A DNA stretch of 64,000 bases from BCD1 sp965230565 (GCA_965230565.1 CBDDLH010000016.1:1860001-1924000), one strand, 5' to 3'; positions 28,901-37,175 are shown, counted from the stretch's first letter. Numbers and translations: made by a program. Notes: generated by a model from the sequence alone, not told the origin.

Positions 28901-30631
28901 TGCGGTTATGGTCAGGGTTCTTATACATTGTCGAGCAATGGCGAGGTAATCGTTACAGGAGGCGCTTTTGGAGAAGGAGAAAAGACCAATTTCTGCGTTG
29001 AGGCTCCTAGCGGAGGAAGTGGGTTACCATTAACCGAAGTTCAATCAGGAGATTTCTTCCCGGTTGGAACGACAACAGTCACCTGTACCGCAACAGATGC
29101 AAGTGGCAATACAGATGTTTGTACTTTTGATATTGTTGTCAATGATACTGAGGCTCCGCAATTGGATACACCTTGCCCTCAGAGCATAACGCTGTGTGGA
29201 GCACAAAATGTTTCCTGGACACCACCAACGGCAACGGACAATTGCGCAGTAGTCGCTTCTATGAGCAATTATAACCCTGGAGATTTCTTCCAGGTGGGCA
29301 ATTATACCGTTACCTATACCTTTTACGACGAAGCAGGATTATCAGTTTCCTGCAGTTTTACCATAACCATCAATCCGCTACCGGATGTACAGATCACTCA
29401 GGATGATTTGCCAACCTGGTGTCAGGGAATTCAGGTGTTAAATGCAGAAGTACTGAACATAGCAGAACTTACGTTACCATTGACCTATTCCTGGTCGAAT
29501 GGATTAGGAAGTACTTCTTCTGTTATTGCACCGGACAATGGTACTTATTTTGTTACCGTTACCGATGCTCTGGGATGCTTTACTGTGGAATCCACCGTTG
29601 TTAATGAAGATATTTCCTCCCTGCTTTCAGCTTATACTATCATTTCCGGTGAAGAATTTGAAATGTATGAATCTGAAGTGATCAGCGGAGGAGTAGGTAT
29701 TGAAGATGCTGATGAAGCTGAAATTGCGCAGAACAGTTCCATATTTACCTTCCTGAGGGCGGATGCTGATAATGTTCAGGTGGATGGCAGCAGTTTTATC
29801 AACAACTTCATCGATGCTGATTTCAATGTGAATTTCCCAACCTTCGAGAACAATCCATACAATGACCTGAATGGGGTATTTGTTTCTGCAGGACAAACTA
29901 TGACCATATCAGGAAGCAATTATGGGTATGTAGTTGTTGGAACCGGAGCAACACTGATCATTAATACGTCTGAGATTTTCATAAAGGTTCTCTACACTTA
30001 TGGAGATGCAACGATCATTTTCAATCAGCCGACCAAGGTAAAGGTCAGAAGAAAGATGTACATAGGTGAATCCAATGTTATTAATCCTGATGGACACACT
30101 ACCGTCTTTTTTGTAGGAGACAACGCTTCTATTGCCCAGGGGACAAACTTCACAGCAAGCATATATGCACCGGAAGGCCTTGAAGTCAACGATTCAGGGT
30201 CCACAGAGACTACCTATATGACGGGTATGTTTATCAGTAATGATGGGATTGTTTCTGACTATAATGTGATCTGGAACTGGAACCTGAATTGCAGTTACCT
30301 TCCTGCAACGCAAACACCTCCGGTAATTCCTTTCAGCGAGCAGATCGACCTGGAGACTCCGGAAACATCTATTGCTGAGAAGATTGATCTCCATGTATTC
30401 CCGAATCCGACTTCAGGCATACTGAATATTGATGTAAGCAGTTTCATGGAAGCATCTCTGGAGATTGAAATGTTCAATGCATTGGGTGAGACAGTTTGGA
30501 GTCAACAAATTGATCGACTGGAAATGCCATTGATCACCAGAGATATGACTGGACTGGCCAATGGTGTTTACTTCCTGCAGGTGACTTCCAAAGGGGAAAG
30601 GATAAGTAAACAGATTATTTTGAATAGATAA
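22985..30631 (+). CDS. Giant multidomain T9SS cargo protein (Calx-beta, HYR, lamin-tail domains)
   Basis: A 2548-residue secreted surface or adhesin-like protein. A signal peptide (about 1-22) leads into three related lamin-tail-like blocks (about 25-225, 355-572, 702-912), separated by Calx-beta domains (about 235-350 and 577-697). A further lamin-tail domain (about 1047-1205, WINEIHYDN) and a long run of HYR-type repeats (about 1267-2130; signatures such as DNCPGVSYTC, GDFFPVGTTTV and ATDAAGN) follow. A beta-rich domain at about 2210-2450 precedes a type A T9SS sorting tail (VFPNPTSGILNI at about 2473, ending KQIILNR). Calx-beta domains suggest calcium binding. Two domains appear inserted inside HYR units. 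Export by the GldKLMN system is expected. Confidence 0.93.
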   Translation: MKKFTLFTTLFLAVFCLGKIHAQKVAIIGYNGSSPDGISIVALETISAGTKIYFTDKPYLGGGNFGTGETSWSYTVPSGGLSLGDVVVFSETSSNTMTLTCNISGTDQANASCGSFGDLFGSSLSYSGSGLDNIFAYRDTDSNPENGVSEIYAVFAINGSIGGEDPTPFSANAVVVHNLTTNSAINHFDFINSLRSSVGSSKASIIAAVEDPSNYNKSTGNTTLSRVPFTVPSNPVLTMTGPASPVAEDGAANLTYTFTLTPAPSGNVTVNFNVGGTASSSTDYSPSGSATFGASSGTIVVGNSGQAILTINPTVDTDLEPDETVIITPTSGTGYDLGASSATGIITNDDVLTPSCPWVAITGANHDGADGFSFVALDDLTAGQVVYFTENEFNNTSLTFNSNTSEAILKWTAPSGVQRGDVIVIKETSSNTFSLNCTDGSGGTCGTLIHVSGSAGLALGGTHGDGLYAYGDTDDDPTNGISEVYSVLYTGDGENSITGGNIPAIRDPSAVYANAVVVDGFPAVQPNRTEYKPSLRNVTVSQGNFEDLTKWDHAQPNVDLSTTPFNNIIIKTGSANSPVTVTVSPGSVLEDSGNSMVFTFTLNGPSQGDFDVSFQVSGTATYLTDYTVTTQGGNSSFNANSGVVTIFNVLSSGTITVTPVADSGLEPDETVILSIVSGANYDAGSPGAATGTITNDDVGPSTCPLVAVTGLNHSSPDGFSFGALTDITAGTEIYFTDKPYSTATLAFETGEAVMKWTAPAGVNQGDVFVVKETSSNVLALSCTDGSGATCGTLSLESGSFAVGPNGEAFYAYLDSDNNPENGITEILAVLYTGDSETTSPGGNIPASESPAIIYPSSIVVDGFPATAPNRTEYNPSGRNVSVDQADVENPSNWVHAQANADLSTTPFAQIEILLSISCPADQLNIEGCGPEYMNSTTNLPYSTSVQTISEADFTGEGGSINSGGTVTSITYVDAVSGSYPFTVTRTFTVIDDCPNTAICSQTFIIDDNTAPTADTPAAINVTCPGNVPAPDISVVTGVADNCVPASCEIWINEIHYDNTGGDTGEFVEVAGRAGTDLTSYSIVYYNGNGGGTYDSPTALTGTIDNESSGFGAVSFAKTGIQNGSPDGLALVKDGTTVIEFISYEGTFTATNGPASGMTSVDIGVSEPSSQAVGESLSKTGTGNTGADFTFTDGAESPGDLNIGQTMTPAPPCGGSVTVTHDSDSDNGGAGSAASPLVITRTYKLQDPAGNMGFVNQTINVIDNQAPTANCPADITSGSDQGICGAVVSFNASGTDNCSVGSITYSQNPGTVFPVGTTSVTTTVSDVAGNTGTCSFNVTVNDTENPTISCPASITTNNTPGQCGANVTFSVSAADNCPGVSYTCTPNSGDFFPVGTTTVSCLATDAAGNQASCSFNVTVNDTEAPQLIPPVAFADTIKVDNDSGLCGASVSFTVSATDNCAGVTYSCSANSGDFFPLGNTNVNCTATDAAGNMSSGFFVITVSETKPAVAVCATNQTLNLTSDGTTILSPSLVDGGSYSCGSFTLSVAPNQFNCDNVGDMVTVTLTATDDSNGNSSTCMTTVTIDDPNSYCCAPPDAICQNQTISLNANGMASIAVADINNNSTAECGLASMVLSQTSFDCSEKGQNTVILTVTDVNGDSDVCTATVTVEDNMAPTAVCQNATVILDAQGNGSVQASALDGGSTDNCSTTFLYIPTAYAFTCSSVGPNTVTLTVVDESLNTSNCTATVTVIDNIFPDITCPGDIVQNNDPGQCGATINVPVPQASDNCGIAVTEFRYIEVDPDNANAEIGTWTGWTTNTNVFFAVGSWKVEWNVEDPSQNGKVCDFYITINDNQDPVITCPGTVTSGTDPGQCGADVSFTVSATDNCAVTYVCTIGGDGDPVPSDCYANIVELSLTLDNFPGETTWMLLDGNGGFIDSGGPYFIAGETITETFNLPDGDYTFMIKDAIGDGICCGYGQGSYTLSSNGEVIVTGGAFGEGEKTNFCVEAPSGGSGLPLTEVQSGDFFPVGTTTVTCTATDASGNTDVCTFDIVVNDTEAPQLDTPCPQSITLCGAQNVSWTPPTATDNCAVVASMSNYNPGDFFQVGNYTVTYTFYDEAGLSVSCSFTITINPLPDVQITQDDLPTWCQGIQVLNAEVLNIAELTLPLTYSWSNGLGSTSSVIAPDNGTYFVTVTDALGCFTVESTVVNEDISSLLSAYTIISGEEFEMYESEVISGGVGIEDADEAEIAQNSSIFTFLRADADNVQVDGSSFINNFIDADFNVNFPTFENNPYNDLNGVFVSAGQTMTISGSNYGYVVVGTGATLIINTSEIFIKVLYTYGDATIIFNQPTKVKVRRKMYIGESNVINPDGHTTVFFVGDNASIAQGTNFTASIYAPEGLEVNDSGSTETTYMTGMFISNDGIVSDYNVIWNWNLNCSYLPATQTPPVIPFSEQIDLETPETSIAEKIDLHVFPNPTSGILNIDVSSFMEASLEIEMFNALGETVWSQQIDRLEMPLITRDMTGLANGVYFLQVTSKGERISKQIILNR

Positions 30632-30692
30632 ACACAGGTCAAAACCTGTGCTGCGTACGATACGAATAAGTTAATTGAACAAAGTGTGAAGA

Positions 30693-30725
30693 AAGAGTCG
30701 TTCTTTGGAGCGGCTCTTTTTTTTT
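30693..30725 (+). terminator. Terminator of the giant T9SS gene
   Basis: AAGAGTCGTTC (30693-30703) pairs with GAGCGGCTCTT (30708-30718) using three G-U pairs, loop TTTG, then a run of about nine T. A smaller CACAGGT/ACCTGTG hairpin lies directly after the stop codon. Confidence 0.88.
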
Positions 30726-30824
30726 CGCCCACACAATACATGCTATCCGGTTTTCATTATCAATAAACAAAAGATTATATCTTAGCATAATATTTTATTA
30801 AAAAACATCATCCAATTTAAAATT

Positions 30825-31427
30825 ATGAGAATTCTTATCATCACTTTCGCTTTGCTCTTATCCACTACCGGATTTTCACAAGGCATAATTGATAAAATGG
30901 CAGACCTTACCTGTCAGTGTATGGAAGACAAAGGGGTAGAAAATAAAACCTCCGCAGAGCTCACCAATATCATGACTGATTGTCTAACTCAAAACCTGAT
31001 TGCCAACATCGCTCAGTTCCAGCAGGAGCTCAATGTGGAAATTACAGATCAGGAAGCCATGACAAAGGTCGGAGAACAGATCGGCATGAAAATGGCCACT
31101 TACTGTCCGAATACCGTAATGGCACTTGCCAACGGAACCATTGAAGAAGAAATTGAGGAGGTACAGCAAGGAAATACCTTCACGGGCCAGGTAACCAAAG
31201 TCACTTCCGATGATCTGCTCTCGCAGCTTATAGTCAAGTCACCAAAAGGAAAAACAGAATCCTTCATTTGGTTTGGAGCCTTCGACGGTGATGAAGCCTT
31301 ATTGGAACTTCGGGAAAGCATCATTGGCACCAACGTAACCATTCAATATGAAGAGCTGGGTATTTTTAACAGCAAACTGGGCGAATACATTACCAGAAAA
31401 ATCATTACTGGTGCCAGCGTTAATTAA
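30825..31427 (+). CDS. Secreted hypothetical protein
   Basis: A 200-residue protein with a signal peptide (about 1-18, ending GFSQ). The first mature region (about 20-110) is helical, with conserved-looking Cys at LTCQCMED, TDCL and TYCPN. The second (about 118-198) is beta-rich, beginning FTGQVTKVTSDDLLSQLIVKS, and could be a small OB-like barrel. No enzyme motif is seen. It has its own terminator and stands alone. Confidence 0.75.
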   Translation: MRILIITFALLLSTTGFSQGIIDKMADLTCQCMEDKGVENKTSAELTNIMTDCLTQNLIANIAQFQQELNVEITDQEAMTKVGEQIGMKMATYCPNTVMALANGTIEEEIEEVQQGNTFTGQVTKVTSDDLLSQLIVKSPKGKTESFIWFGAFDGDEALLELRESIIGTNVTIQYEELGIFNSKLGEYITRKIITGASVN

Positions 31428-31437
31428 GCGAATGTTT

Positions 31438-31473
31438 AAAACCTGCCTTCCTGCGGTGCAGGCAGGTTTTTTT
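31438..31473 (+). terminator. Terminator with CCTGCCT/AGGCAGG stem
   Basis: ACCTGCCT (31441-31448) pairs with AGGCAGGT (31460-31467), extended by flanking A-T pairs, then seven T. Similar CCTGCC-type palindromes occur at about 15115-15135 and inside the 22.3-kb element. Confidence 0.85.
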
Positions 31474-31688
31474 CAAGATTTTTGCAACCCATAAAATGTT
31501 ATTCCATTTCCAGAGGAAGAGTGCATAAAATGGAAGAATGTTCACGATCCCGTACACAAAGTGTCGGGAGATGACTGATTTCATTTATCCAATTTTCCAA
31601 CTATCCAATTTTCCGCCACAGACTGCAATGCTGTTTGGAATAAGCAATTGATTTTCAATAAAAAAATTTAAACATGCTCAAATAAGCC

Positions 31689-33131
31689 CTAATCAATTAT
31701 CTGATCCCCCAATTTTTTGATCTCACCTAATAATGACTTGAGGTGTGCTTCCCTGGTGAACGACGACCCGAGCGTGGTACGCAACCACTGCCTCCCATTT
31801 AATTGTGTTTGAACAATGTAAAAATTTCCGGCTTCGACCAAAGCTGTTCGAATCCTTCTGTTAAGCTCATCCAGGGCATTTGGTTCCATCTCCTTTTTTA
31901 CAAACCTGAAACAAAGGATGTTGCATTCCGGCTGGTTAGCCAGCTCAAAATCAGGGTGCTTTTGGATGAGTCCGGCAAATGTTTTCCCTAAATCACAAAG
32001 TTGGGTTACAAATTCATCAAAGAGATCCTCTCCATAGGTTTTGAACAAGGTATAAACAGGTATTGCAAGGGAAGGTTTGGTACATTCAAAAGTGCGCAGC
32101 GCCAAATTAAACCATTCCTTTTCTGCGGTTTTATTGAACAAATAATCAGCTTTTTGTGAAAAAGTGTGATAGGAGAACTCTTTATCCCTGAAAACAACAG
32201 CCGTCGTTAAAACGGGTGTCAACAGCATCTTGTGAAAATCCATGATCACTGAATGAGCCCTCTGAATTCCGTTTAATGTATGTTTATATTTTTTGGAAAA
32301 ACATAAAGCTCCCCCATGGGCACCATCGACGTGAAACCAAAGGTCATTCTGTTCGCAAAAATCAGCAATCGCCTCCAGATCATCAAAGGAGCCTGTGGCG
32401 GTAGAACATGCTGAACCTACCACCGCAATCACTTGTTGTCCTGCAGCCGTGGCTTTAGCATAATATTCCTCCAGAAGGTCTGTTTTCATCCGGAATTTTT
32501 CATCCGCTGGAACTTTGATTACACCTCCTTCTCCCCATCCCATGATCCTCACAGCCCGGTCGACAGAATAATGGGCCTGCTCGCTAACCATGATAGCCAG
32601 ATTGTTTTCGTTACCGTCTTTCCACACATTCGACGGAGCCTTAAAACTCCGAGCCGCCAGTAAGGCAGTAAGATTTGCCAATGTACCCCCGGAGGTGAGA
32701 AACCCTTCAGCTTCCTCCGGCAACCCCATAGCCTGTGCCACCTTTCGGATTACCGCAAATTCCATCATGCTTCCCGGAGCTCCCATTTCATAGATACCGG
32801 TACCATTATTCAAAAAGTCGGTCAATAAACTCGCTGTCGCCGCCAAAGGAGCAATGGGCGACAGTTGATGCCCGGCAAACTTTGGGTGGTGAACATGAAT
32901 CGCTTCAGACAGAATTTCTTTGAAAAACGATGAGAGATCTCCAGAACTATCGATCTGTTTTTGCCATTTGGCCACAGCATTCTCCGGAGGTTGCCAGTTC
33001 AAAACAGAATGCCCCTCCCCTGCGCTGATTTTTTCAAAATAATCAGCCAGCATGTCGACCAAATGATGAGCCTGTTGCCGGAATTCATGGGGGTCCATTG
33101 CTTTTTGTAGTGGTGATTTCATGGTATCCAA
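31689..33131 (-). CDS. PLP-dependent group II amino-acid decarboxylase
   Basis: A 480-residue enzyme of the aromatic amino acid / diaminobutyrate / glutamate decarboxylase superfamily, which removes the carboxyl group of an L-amino acid. PLP-site features are TSGGT (146-150, phosphate), the stacking His187 in SEQAHYS, Asp269 with Gly and Ala in HVDGAHGG, and the Schiff-base Lys301 in DFHKMLLTP. The DFHKM form, rather than the DAHKW of aromatic decarboxylases, recalls 2,4-diaminobutyrate decarboxylases. The substrate is not fixed by sequence. It stands alone; the EF-G paralogue lies upstream on the same strand. Confidence 0.87.
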   Translation of the reverse strand: MDTMKSPLQKAMDPHEFRQQAHHLVDMLADYFEKISAGEGHSVLNWQPPENAVAKWQKQIDSSGDLSSFFKEILSEAIHVHHPKFAGHQLSPIAPLAATASLLTDFLNNGTGIYEMGAPGSMMEFAVIRKVAQAMGLPEEAEGFLTSGGTLANLTALLAARSFKAPSNVWKDGNENNLAIMVSEQAHYSVDRAVRIMGWGEGGVIKVPADEKFRMKTDLLEEYYAKATAAGQQVIAVVGSACSTATGSFDDLEAIADFCEQNDLWFHVDGAHGGALCFSKKYKHTLNGIQRAHSVIMDFHKMLLTPVLTTAVVFRDKEFSYHTFSQKADYLFNKTAEKEWFNLALRTFECTKPSLAIPVYTLFKTYGEDLFDEFVTQLCDLGKTFAGLIQKHPDFELANQPECNILCFRFVKKEMEPNALDELNRRIRTALVEAGNFYIVQTQLNGRQWLRTTLGSSFTREAHLKSLLGEIKKLGDQIID

Positions 33132-33220
33132 ATTGCATTAAGACCTGGAAGGTCTAAAAAAAGCGGCAGCCGAAACCCGACCACCGCTTTGTATAAAAAG
33201 CTAAAGATTATTTAGATTGT

Positions 33221-35350
33221 CTATTCTTCCTCATCCAGGGAAGCCTGGTATTCGGAGATTAGTTTTTGTTGCTCATCGTGCGGTACCGGTGCAAACTCAG
33301 CAAATGTTCTGTGGAACTTCGCACGACCTTGTGTAAGGGAACGAAGCGTTGCAGAATATTGATAAAGTTCTGCCAAAGGCACCTTAGCCATGATCTTCTG
33401 ATAGTGTCCTTCAGAATCCATACCCTGAATAATAGCGCGTCGAGTCTGCAAATCACCCATCACATCACCCATGGTATCTTCCGCACAAAGTACTTCAAGA
33501 TCATAAATCGGCTCCATCAACTTAGGAGCGGCATGACCAAATGCATCTCTGAAGGCATATCCGGCAGCAATCAGGAAGGCAATATCCTTGGAATCTACCG
33601 GGTGCATTTTACCGTCGTAGATACATACACGGATATTCTGGCAGTAAGACCCTGTCAAAGGACCTTCCTCCATTTTTTGCATGATACCTTTCTTAATAGC
33701 ATTAGAGAAATTCGCATCAATCGAACCACCTACGATGCACCAGTAGTAAGCCAGTTTTCCACCCCAGGGCAGATCTTCCATTTCAATCTTACGAACAGAC
33801 AGATCAGCAGGATCCGGCATATCTTCGTAATATGGTTCAATACGCATGTGCACCTCCGCAAACTGTCCGGCACCACCGGATTGTTTTTTGTGGCGATACT
33901 CAGCGTTGGCGGCTTTGGTGATGGTCTCTCTGTAGGCAATGCGCGGCTTGGCGAATTCCATGTTGATACCATTCGCTTTCTCCACACGGTAACGAACCAG
34001 ATCGAGGTGCAACTGACCCTGCCCATGAAGCAATACCTGCTTGAGGGCTTTAGATTGCTCAACGATCAGGGTAGGATCCTCTTCTTCAATAATGTGAAGC
34101 GCTTTCATCAGTTTCTCCATTTCAGCTTTGCCAGGAGGAACTACCGCTTCTCTCACACGAGGTTCAGGGAAATGCATTTTTTCAATTTCTCTGTCTATAC
34201 CCTTGCTATTCAATGAATTGTTGGTATGAGAATTCTTCAGTTTAACCGTAACACCAATGTCTCCGGCGTTGAGTGAGTCAACATTCTGGCGATCTTTTCC
34301 ATTGGAAATAAATAACTGTCCAAAACGTTCCGTACCACGGTTAGAAACATTGGTAAGTTCATCTCCTGCATTCAGCACTCCTGAATATACCTTGAAGAAG
34401 GAAACATTCCCCACTCTTGGTTCGGAAATAGTCTTGAAAATAAAAATGGTTGTATCGCCGTCAGATTTACACTCCAGTGTATCACCACCTTCCAAAATGG
34501 CTGCAGGCCTGTCAGCAGGTGAAGGACAAACATCATTGATGAATCCCATTATACGACCACTACCCATGTTTTGAGTAGACGAAGCGATAAATACCGGGTA
34601 AATTTCCTGGTGTGCAATGGCAATTCTCAAACCGGCAGCCAGTTCCTCTTCGGTGAGGGTTCCTGCTTCAAAGAATTTATCCATCAATTCCTCATCATTC
34701 TCTGCAGCTGCTTCAACAAGTGCATTGTGCATTTCCTGAGCACGACCGATCTCTGACTCCGGAATTGGTTGTTTTTCCGGTTTTCCTCCGCCTTCGGGGA
34801 AAACGTACATAGTCATTCTCAAGGCATCAACAATGGTATTAAAACCAGTTCCCTGGTTCAACGGATATTGCACAGGGATTACTTTATGTCCGAAACGGTT
34901 CTTGGCCTGTTCAAGGGTTGTTTCATAATCTGACTTTTCGTGATCAACCTGGTTGATAACGAACAAAGCCGGAGTTTTAAATTTATCTACATACTCCCAA
35001 ACGAGTTCTGTACCTACTTCCACACCGCTCTTTGCATTGAGCATCATTACTGCGGTATCAGCTACTTTAAGTGAAGAAACCACCTCACCTACGAAATCAT
35101 CAAAACCGGGTGTATCTAAAATATTAATCTTGGAATCTTTCCAGTTGGCATGGATCAAACTGCTAAAAATAGAATTTCCTCTCTCCTTCTCTAAATCGGA
35201 AAAATCGGAAACGGTATTGCCATCCTCTACTGTCCCACGACGGGAAATCTCACCTGCCTCAAACAACATTGTTTCAGCAAAAGTGGTTTTTCCACTTCCT
35301 GGGTGACCGAGCAAAACTACGTTCCGAATATCCTTGGTGTCGAAGCCCAT
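33221..35350 (-). CDS. Elongation factor G-like GTPase (EF-G paralogue)
   Basis: A 709-residue translational GTPase with all EF-G domains. The start is taken at MGFDTKDIRN (35350), because the 51 residues encoded upstream in frame look like untranslated leader and hold no motif. The P-loop is GHPGSGKT (15-22), then DTPGF, and NQVD where NKxD is usual. C-terminal domains IV and V follow (GGAGQFAEVHMRIEP, GYAFRDAFGHAAPKLMEPI, MGDVMGDLQTRR). These changes and a His-Pro P-loop in place of HIDAGKTT mark it as the EF-G-like branch rather than canonical FusA, so its role may be specialised. A promoter lies 174 bases upstream. Confidence 0.92.
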   Translation of the reverse strand: MGFDTKDIRNVVLLGHPGSGKTTFAETMLFEAGEISRRGTVEDGNTVSDFSDLEKERGNSIFSSLIHANWKDSKINILDTPGFDDFVGEVVSSLKVADTAVMMLNAKSGVEVGTELVWEYVDKFKTPALFVINQVDHEKSDYETTLEQAKNRFGHKVIPVQYPLNQGTGFNTIVDALRMTMYVFPEGGGKPEKQPIPESEIGRAQEMHNALVEAAAENDEELMDKFFEAGTLTEEELAAGLRIAIAHQEIYPVFIASSTQNMGSGRIMGFINDVCPSPADRPAAILEGGDTLECKSDGDTTIFIFKTISEPRVGNVSFFKVYSGVLNAGDELTNVSNRGTERFGQLFISNGKDRQNVDSLNAGDIGVTVKLKNSHTNNSLNSKGIDREIEKMHFPEPRVREAVVPPGKAEMEKLMKALHIIEEEDPTLIVEQSKALKQVLLHGQGQLHLDLVRYRVEKANGINMEFAKPRIAYRETITKAANAEYRHKKQSGGAGQFAEVHMRIEPYYEDMPDPADLSVRKIEMEDLPWGGKLAYYWCIVGGSIDANFSNAIKKGIMQKMEEGPLTGSYCQNIRVCIYDGKMHPVDSKDIAFLIAAGYAFRDAFGHAAPKLMEPIYDLEVLCAEDTMGDVMGDLQTRRAIIQGMDSEGHYQKIMAKVPLAELYQYSATLRSLTQGRAKFHRTFAEFAPVPHDEQQKLISEYQASLDEEE

Positions 35351-35523
35351 ATCGTTTGAATTTTTATGTTGGTTAAATAAATTTCTTTTCGTTCGCTTTG
35401 AAAGAACTATTAGGCATAAGACTTTCAAAGATTTATTACTCAAAATACCTTTGGAGTAATTCAATTTTTCTGGTAAAAAAAGCTTGATCCTCCTTTGAGG
35501 CACGCTCTTAAATTAAATTCGGT

Positions 35524-35554
35524 TGAAGGTATGAAAAAGGTCAAAAATTACAAA
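35524..35554 (-). promoter_or_regulatory. Bacteroidota-type promoter for the EF-G paralogue
   Basis: On the minus strand TTTTG, 19 bases, then TACCTTCA. It would give a 5' untranslated leader of about 165 bases. The gap 35351-35780 otherwise holds no gene; its right end carries TATATTTG (35690-35697), a -7 box for the uridine kinase gene. Confidence 0.5.
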
Positions 35555-35780
35555 ACAAAATTGCGTTTAAAAACCAAAAACCACTATTGTTTTGTCAAGG
35601 GTTCTGTCAGATTCATAAATCAAGAATATATGAATAGTTTTTTTAAGCAAAAGACCTGTAATCACATTTAAAACTTTTGAGAATTAGGGTATATTTGGGC
35701 AACCATTTAAACCGGTCTTTACCTTTTCCAATGAAACCGGATTTATAGAAAAAATACCGAAAGCACACACACAAACAATC

Positions 35781-36407
35781 ATGAAACCACTGGTCATCGG
35801 AATCACAGGAGGCAGCGGAAGCGGGAAAACGCTTTTTATCAAAAACCTCAGGGAAAGGTTTGATCATGAGGAAATCTGCCTCATATCCCAGGATGATTAT
35901 TATTGCCCAATCGAACAACAAGAGAAAGATGATCAGGGAGTGGTAAATTTTGATCTTCCAGGTTCCATCGATAAAGAAGCCTTTCTCAAAGATATTAAAG
36001 CGCTGATAAAGGGAAAGACCATCCAAAGGCCTGAATATACTTTCAACAACGAAAACATCACTCCGAAAATGCTCACCTTCAAGCCTGCCCCTATTCTCCT
36101 GGTTGAAGGCCTGTTTGTTTTCCACTTCAAAAAGATCCGCAGAATCATGGACCTAAAGGTCTTCCTGCATGCCAAGGAAAACCTTAAAGTCATCAGACGC
36201 ATCAAACGGGACAAGATCGAACGAAACTATCCACTCGACGATGTGCTTTACCGTTATCAACACCATGTACTTCCCGCCTTCGAAAAATACATAGAACCTT
36301 ACATAGAAAAAGCGGATGTAGTGATCAACAATAATGAGAACTTTGAAATGGGACTGGAAGTGCTGACAGGGTTTATGAGGAATTACCTGAAGAGATCAGG
36401 GAAATAA
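35781..36407 (+). CDS. udk: Uridine kinase family protein
   Basis: A 208-residue P-loop kinase expected to phosphorylate uridine or cytidine in pyrimidine salvage. The Walker A loop GGSGSGKT is at about 10-17. SQDDYY (about 38) is the substrate-binding motif of uridine kinases. FDLPGSID, RPEYTF and ILLVEGLFVF follow in the order typical of Udk/PRK, and RRIKRDKIER is the lid. Length fits. It is followed 51 bases later by an NAD(P)-binding protein gene on the same strand. Confidence 0.88.
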   Translation: MKPLVIGITGGSGSGKTLFIKNLRERFDHEEICLISQDDYYCPIEQQEKDDQGVVNFDLPGSIDKEAFLKDIKALIKGKTIQRPEYTFNNENITPKMLTFKPAPILLVEGLFVFHFKKIRRIMDLKVFLHAKENLKVIRRIKRDKIERNYPLDDVLYRYQHHVLPAFEKYIEPYIEKADVVINNNENFEMGLEVLTGFMRNYLKRSGK

Positions 36408-36458
36408 GGACATAAGGAGGAAAGTAAAAATATTTGAAGTGTCAAAAAACAACTAATC

Positions 36459-37121
36459 ATGGCCAAAAAAGTAATCATTACAGGCGCTACCGGAATGGTG
36501 GGAAAAGGCGTTTTACTGGAATGCCTGGAAGACGATCGTATTAGTGAGGTTTTGATCGTCAATCGAAGCACGGTCGGTATCAGCCATCCGAAACTGACAG
36601 AGATCCTCCATAAAGACTTTGCGGATTTAGGCCCAATCAAAGAGCAGCTTCAGGATTATGATGCCTGTTTCTATTGTATGGGTGTTTCCTCGGCAGGCAT
36701 GAATGCGGATACTTATTACCACATTACCTATACTATGACAGAAGCTTTCATGGATGCATTCCCGCCGGAGAACATGGTTTTTATCTATGTTTCGGGTACC
36801 GGAACCGATAGTTCTGAAAAGGGCAGGATCCGCTGGGCCAGAGTGAAAGGAAAAACGGAAAATGTCATGTTCAGCAAAGGTTTCCAAGACGCTTATGCCT
36901 GGCGGCCGGGAGGCATTATCCCTGAAAAAGGAATTCGTTCGAAAACACCTTTATATCAGTTTTTCTATACGTTGCTTCGTCCGTTTTTTCCCTTGTTTAA
37001 AAAGATGAACTCGATGACGACCACCACCAGGATTGGTGTGGCCATGATCAATGTTCTGTTTCACCCGCAGGAATTGAAACATCTTGAGAATCCGGATATC
37101 AATAAAATTGCAAAAATTTAA
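36459..37121 (+). CDS. NAD(P)-binding Rossmann-fold protein, epimerase-like
   Basis: A 220-residue protein of the atypical short-chain dehydrogenase type. The dinucleotide loop GATGMVGKG (about 9-17) is clear. Further features are VLIVNRS, ACFYCMGVSS and FIYVSGTGTDSS, then AWRPGGIIPE near the C-terminus, typical of the NmrA/HTATIP2-like subgroup. The YxxxK catalytic pair of classical dehydrogenases is not obvious, so it may be a redox sensor or chaperone-like member. The last stretch contains a hydrophobic FFYTLLRPFFPLF helix that may touch membrane. Confidence 0.78.
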   Translation: MAKKVIITGATGMVGKGVLLECLEDDRISEVLIVNRSTVGISHPKLTEILHKDFADLGPIKEQLQDYDACFYCMGVSSAGMNADTYYHITYTMTEAFMDAFPPENMVFIYVSGTGTDSSEKGRIRWARVKGKTENVMFSKGFQDAYAWRPGGIIPEKGIRSKTPLYQFFYTLLRPFFPLFKKMNSMTTTTRIGVAMINVLFHPQELKHLENPDINKIAKI

Positions 37122-37128
37122 ATCCTTC

Positions 37129-37175
37129 AAGCCTAGTGACGGCCTGACTCTGAGTCAGGCCGTCACTAGGCTTGG
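37129..37175. repeat. Perfect 23-bp palindrome between convergent genes
   Basis: The arms 37129-37151 and 37153-37175 are exact complements around one central T (sequence begins CAAGCCTAGTGACGGCC). It lies 8 bases after the epimerase-like stop, with no U-run on either side. It could extrude as a cruciform or give a very stable RNA hairpin that ends or protects both converging transcripts. Confidence 0.85.

Noticed and set aside
31689..33131. Glutamate decarboxylase (gadB)
   Set aside because: The PLP lysine motif is DFHKM rather than the GADs' usual pattern, so only the group II decarboxylase family is claimed.
33266..34216. Long plus-strand frame (316 codons)
   Set aside because: It lies wholly antisense to the well-supported EF-G paralogue and has no recognisable product; frames of this kind arise from the codon usage of the real gene.
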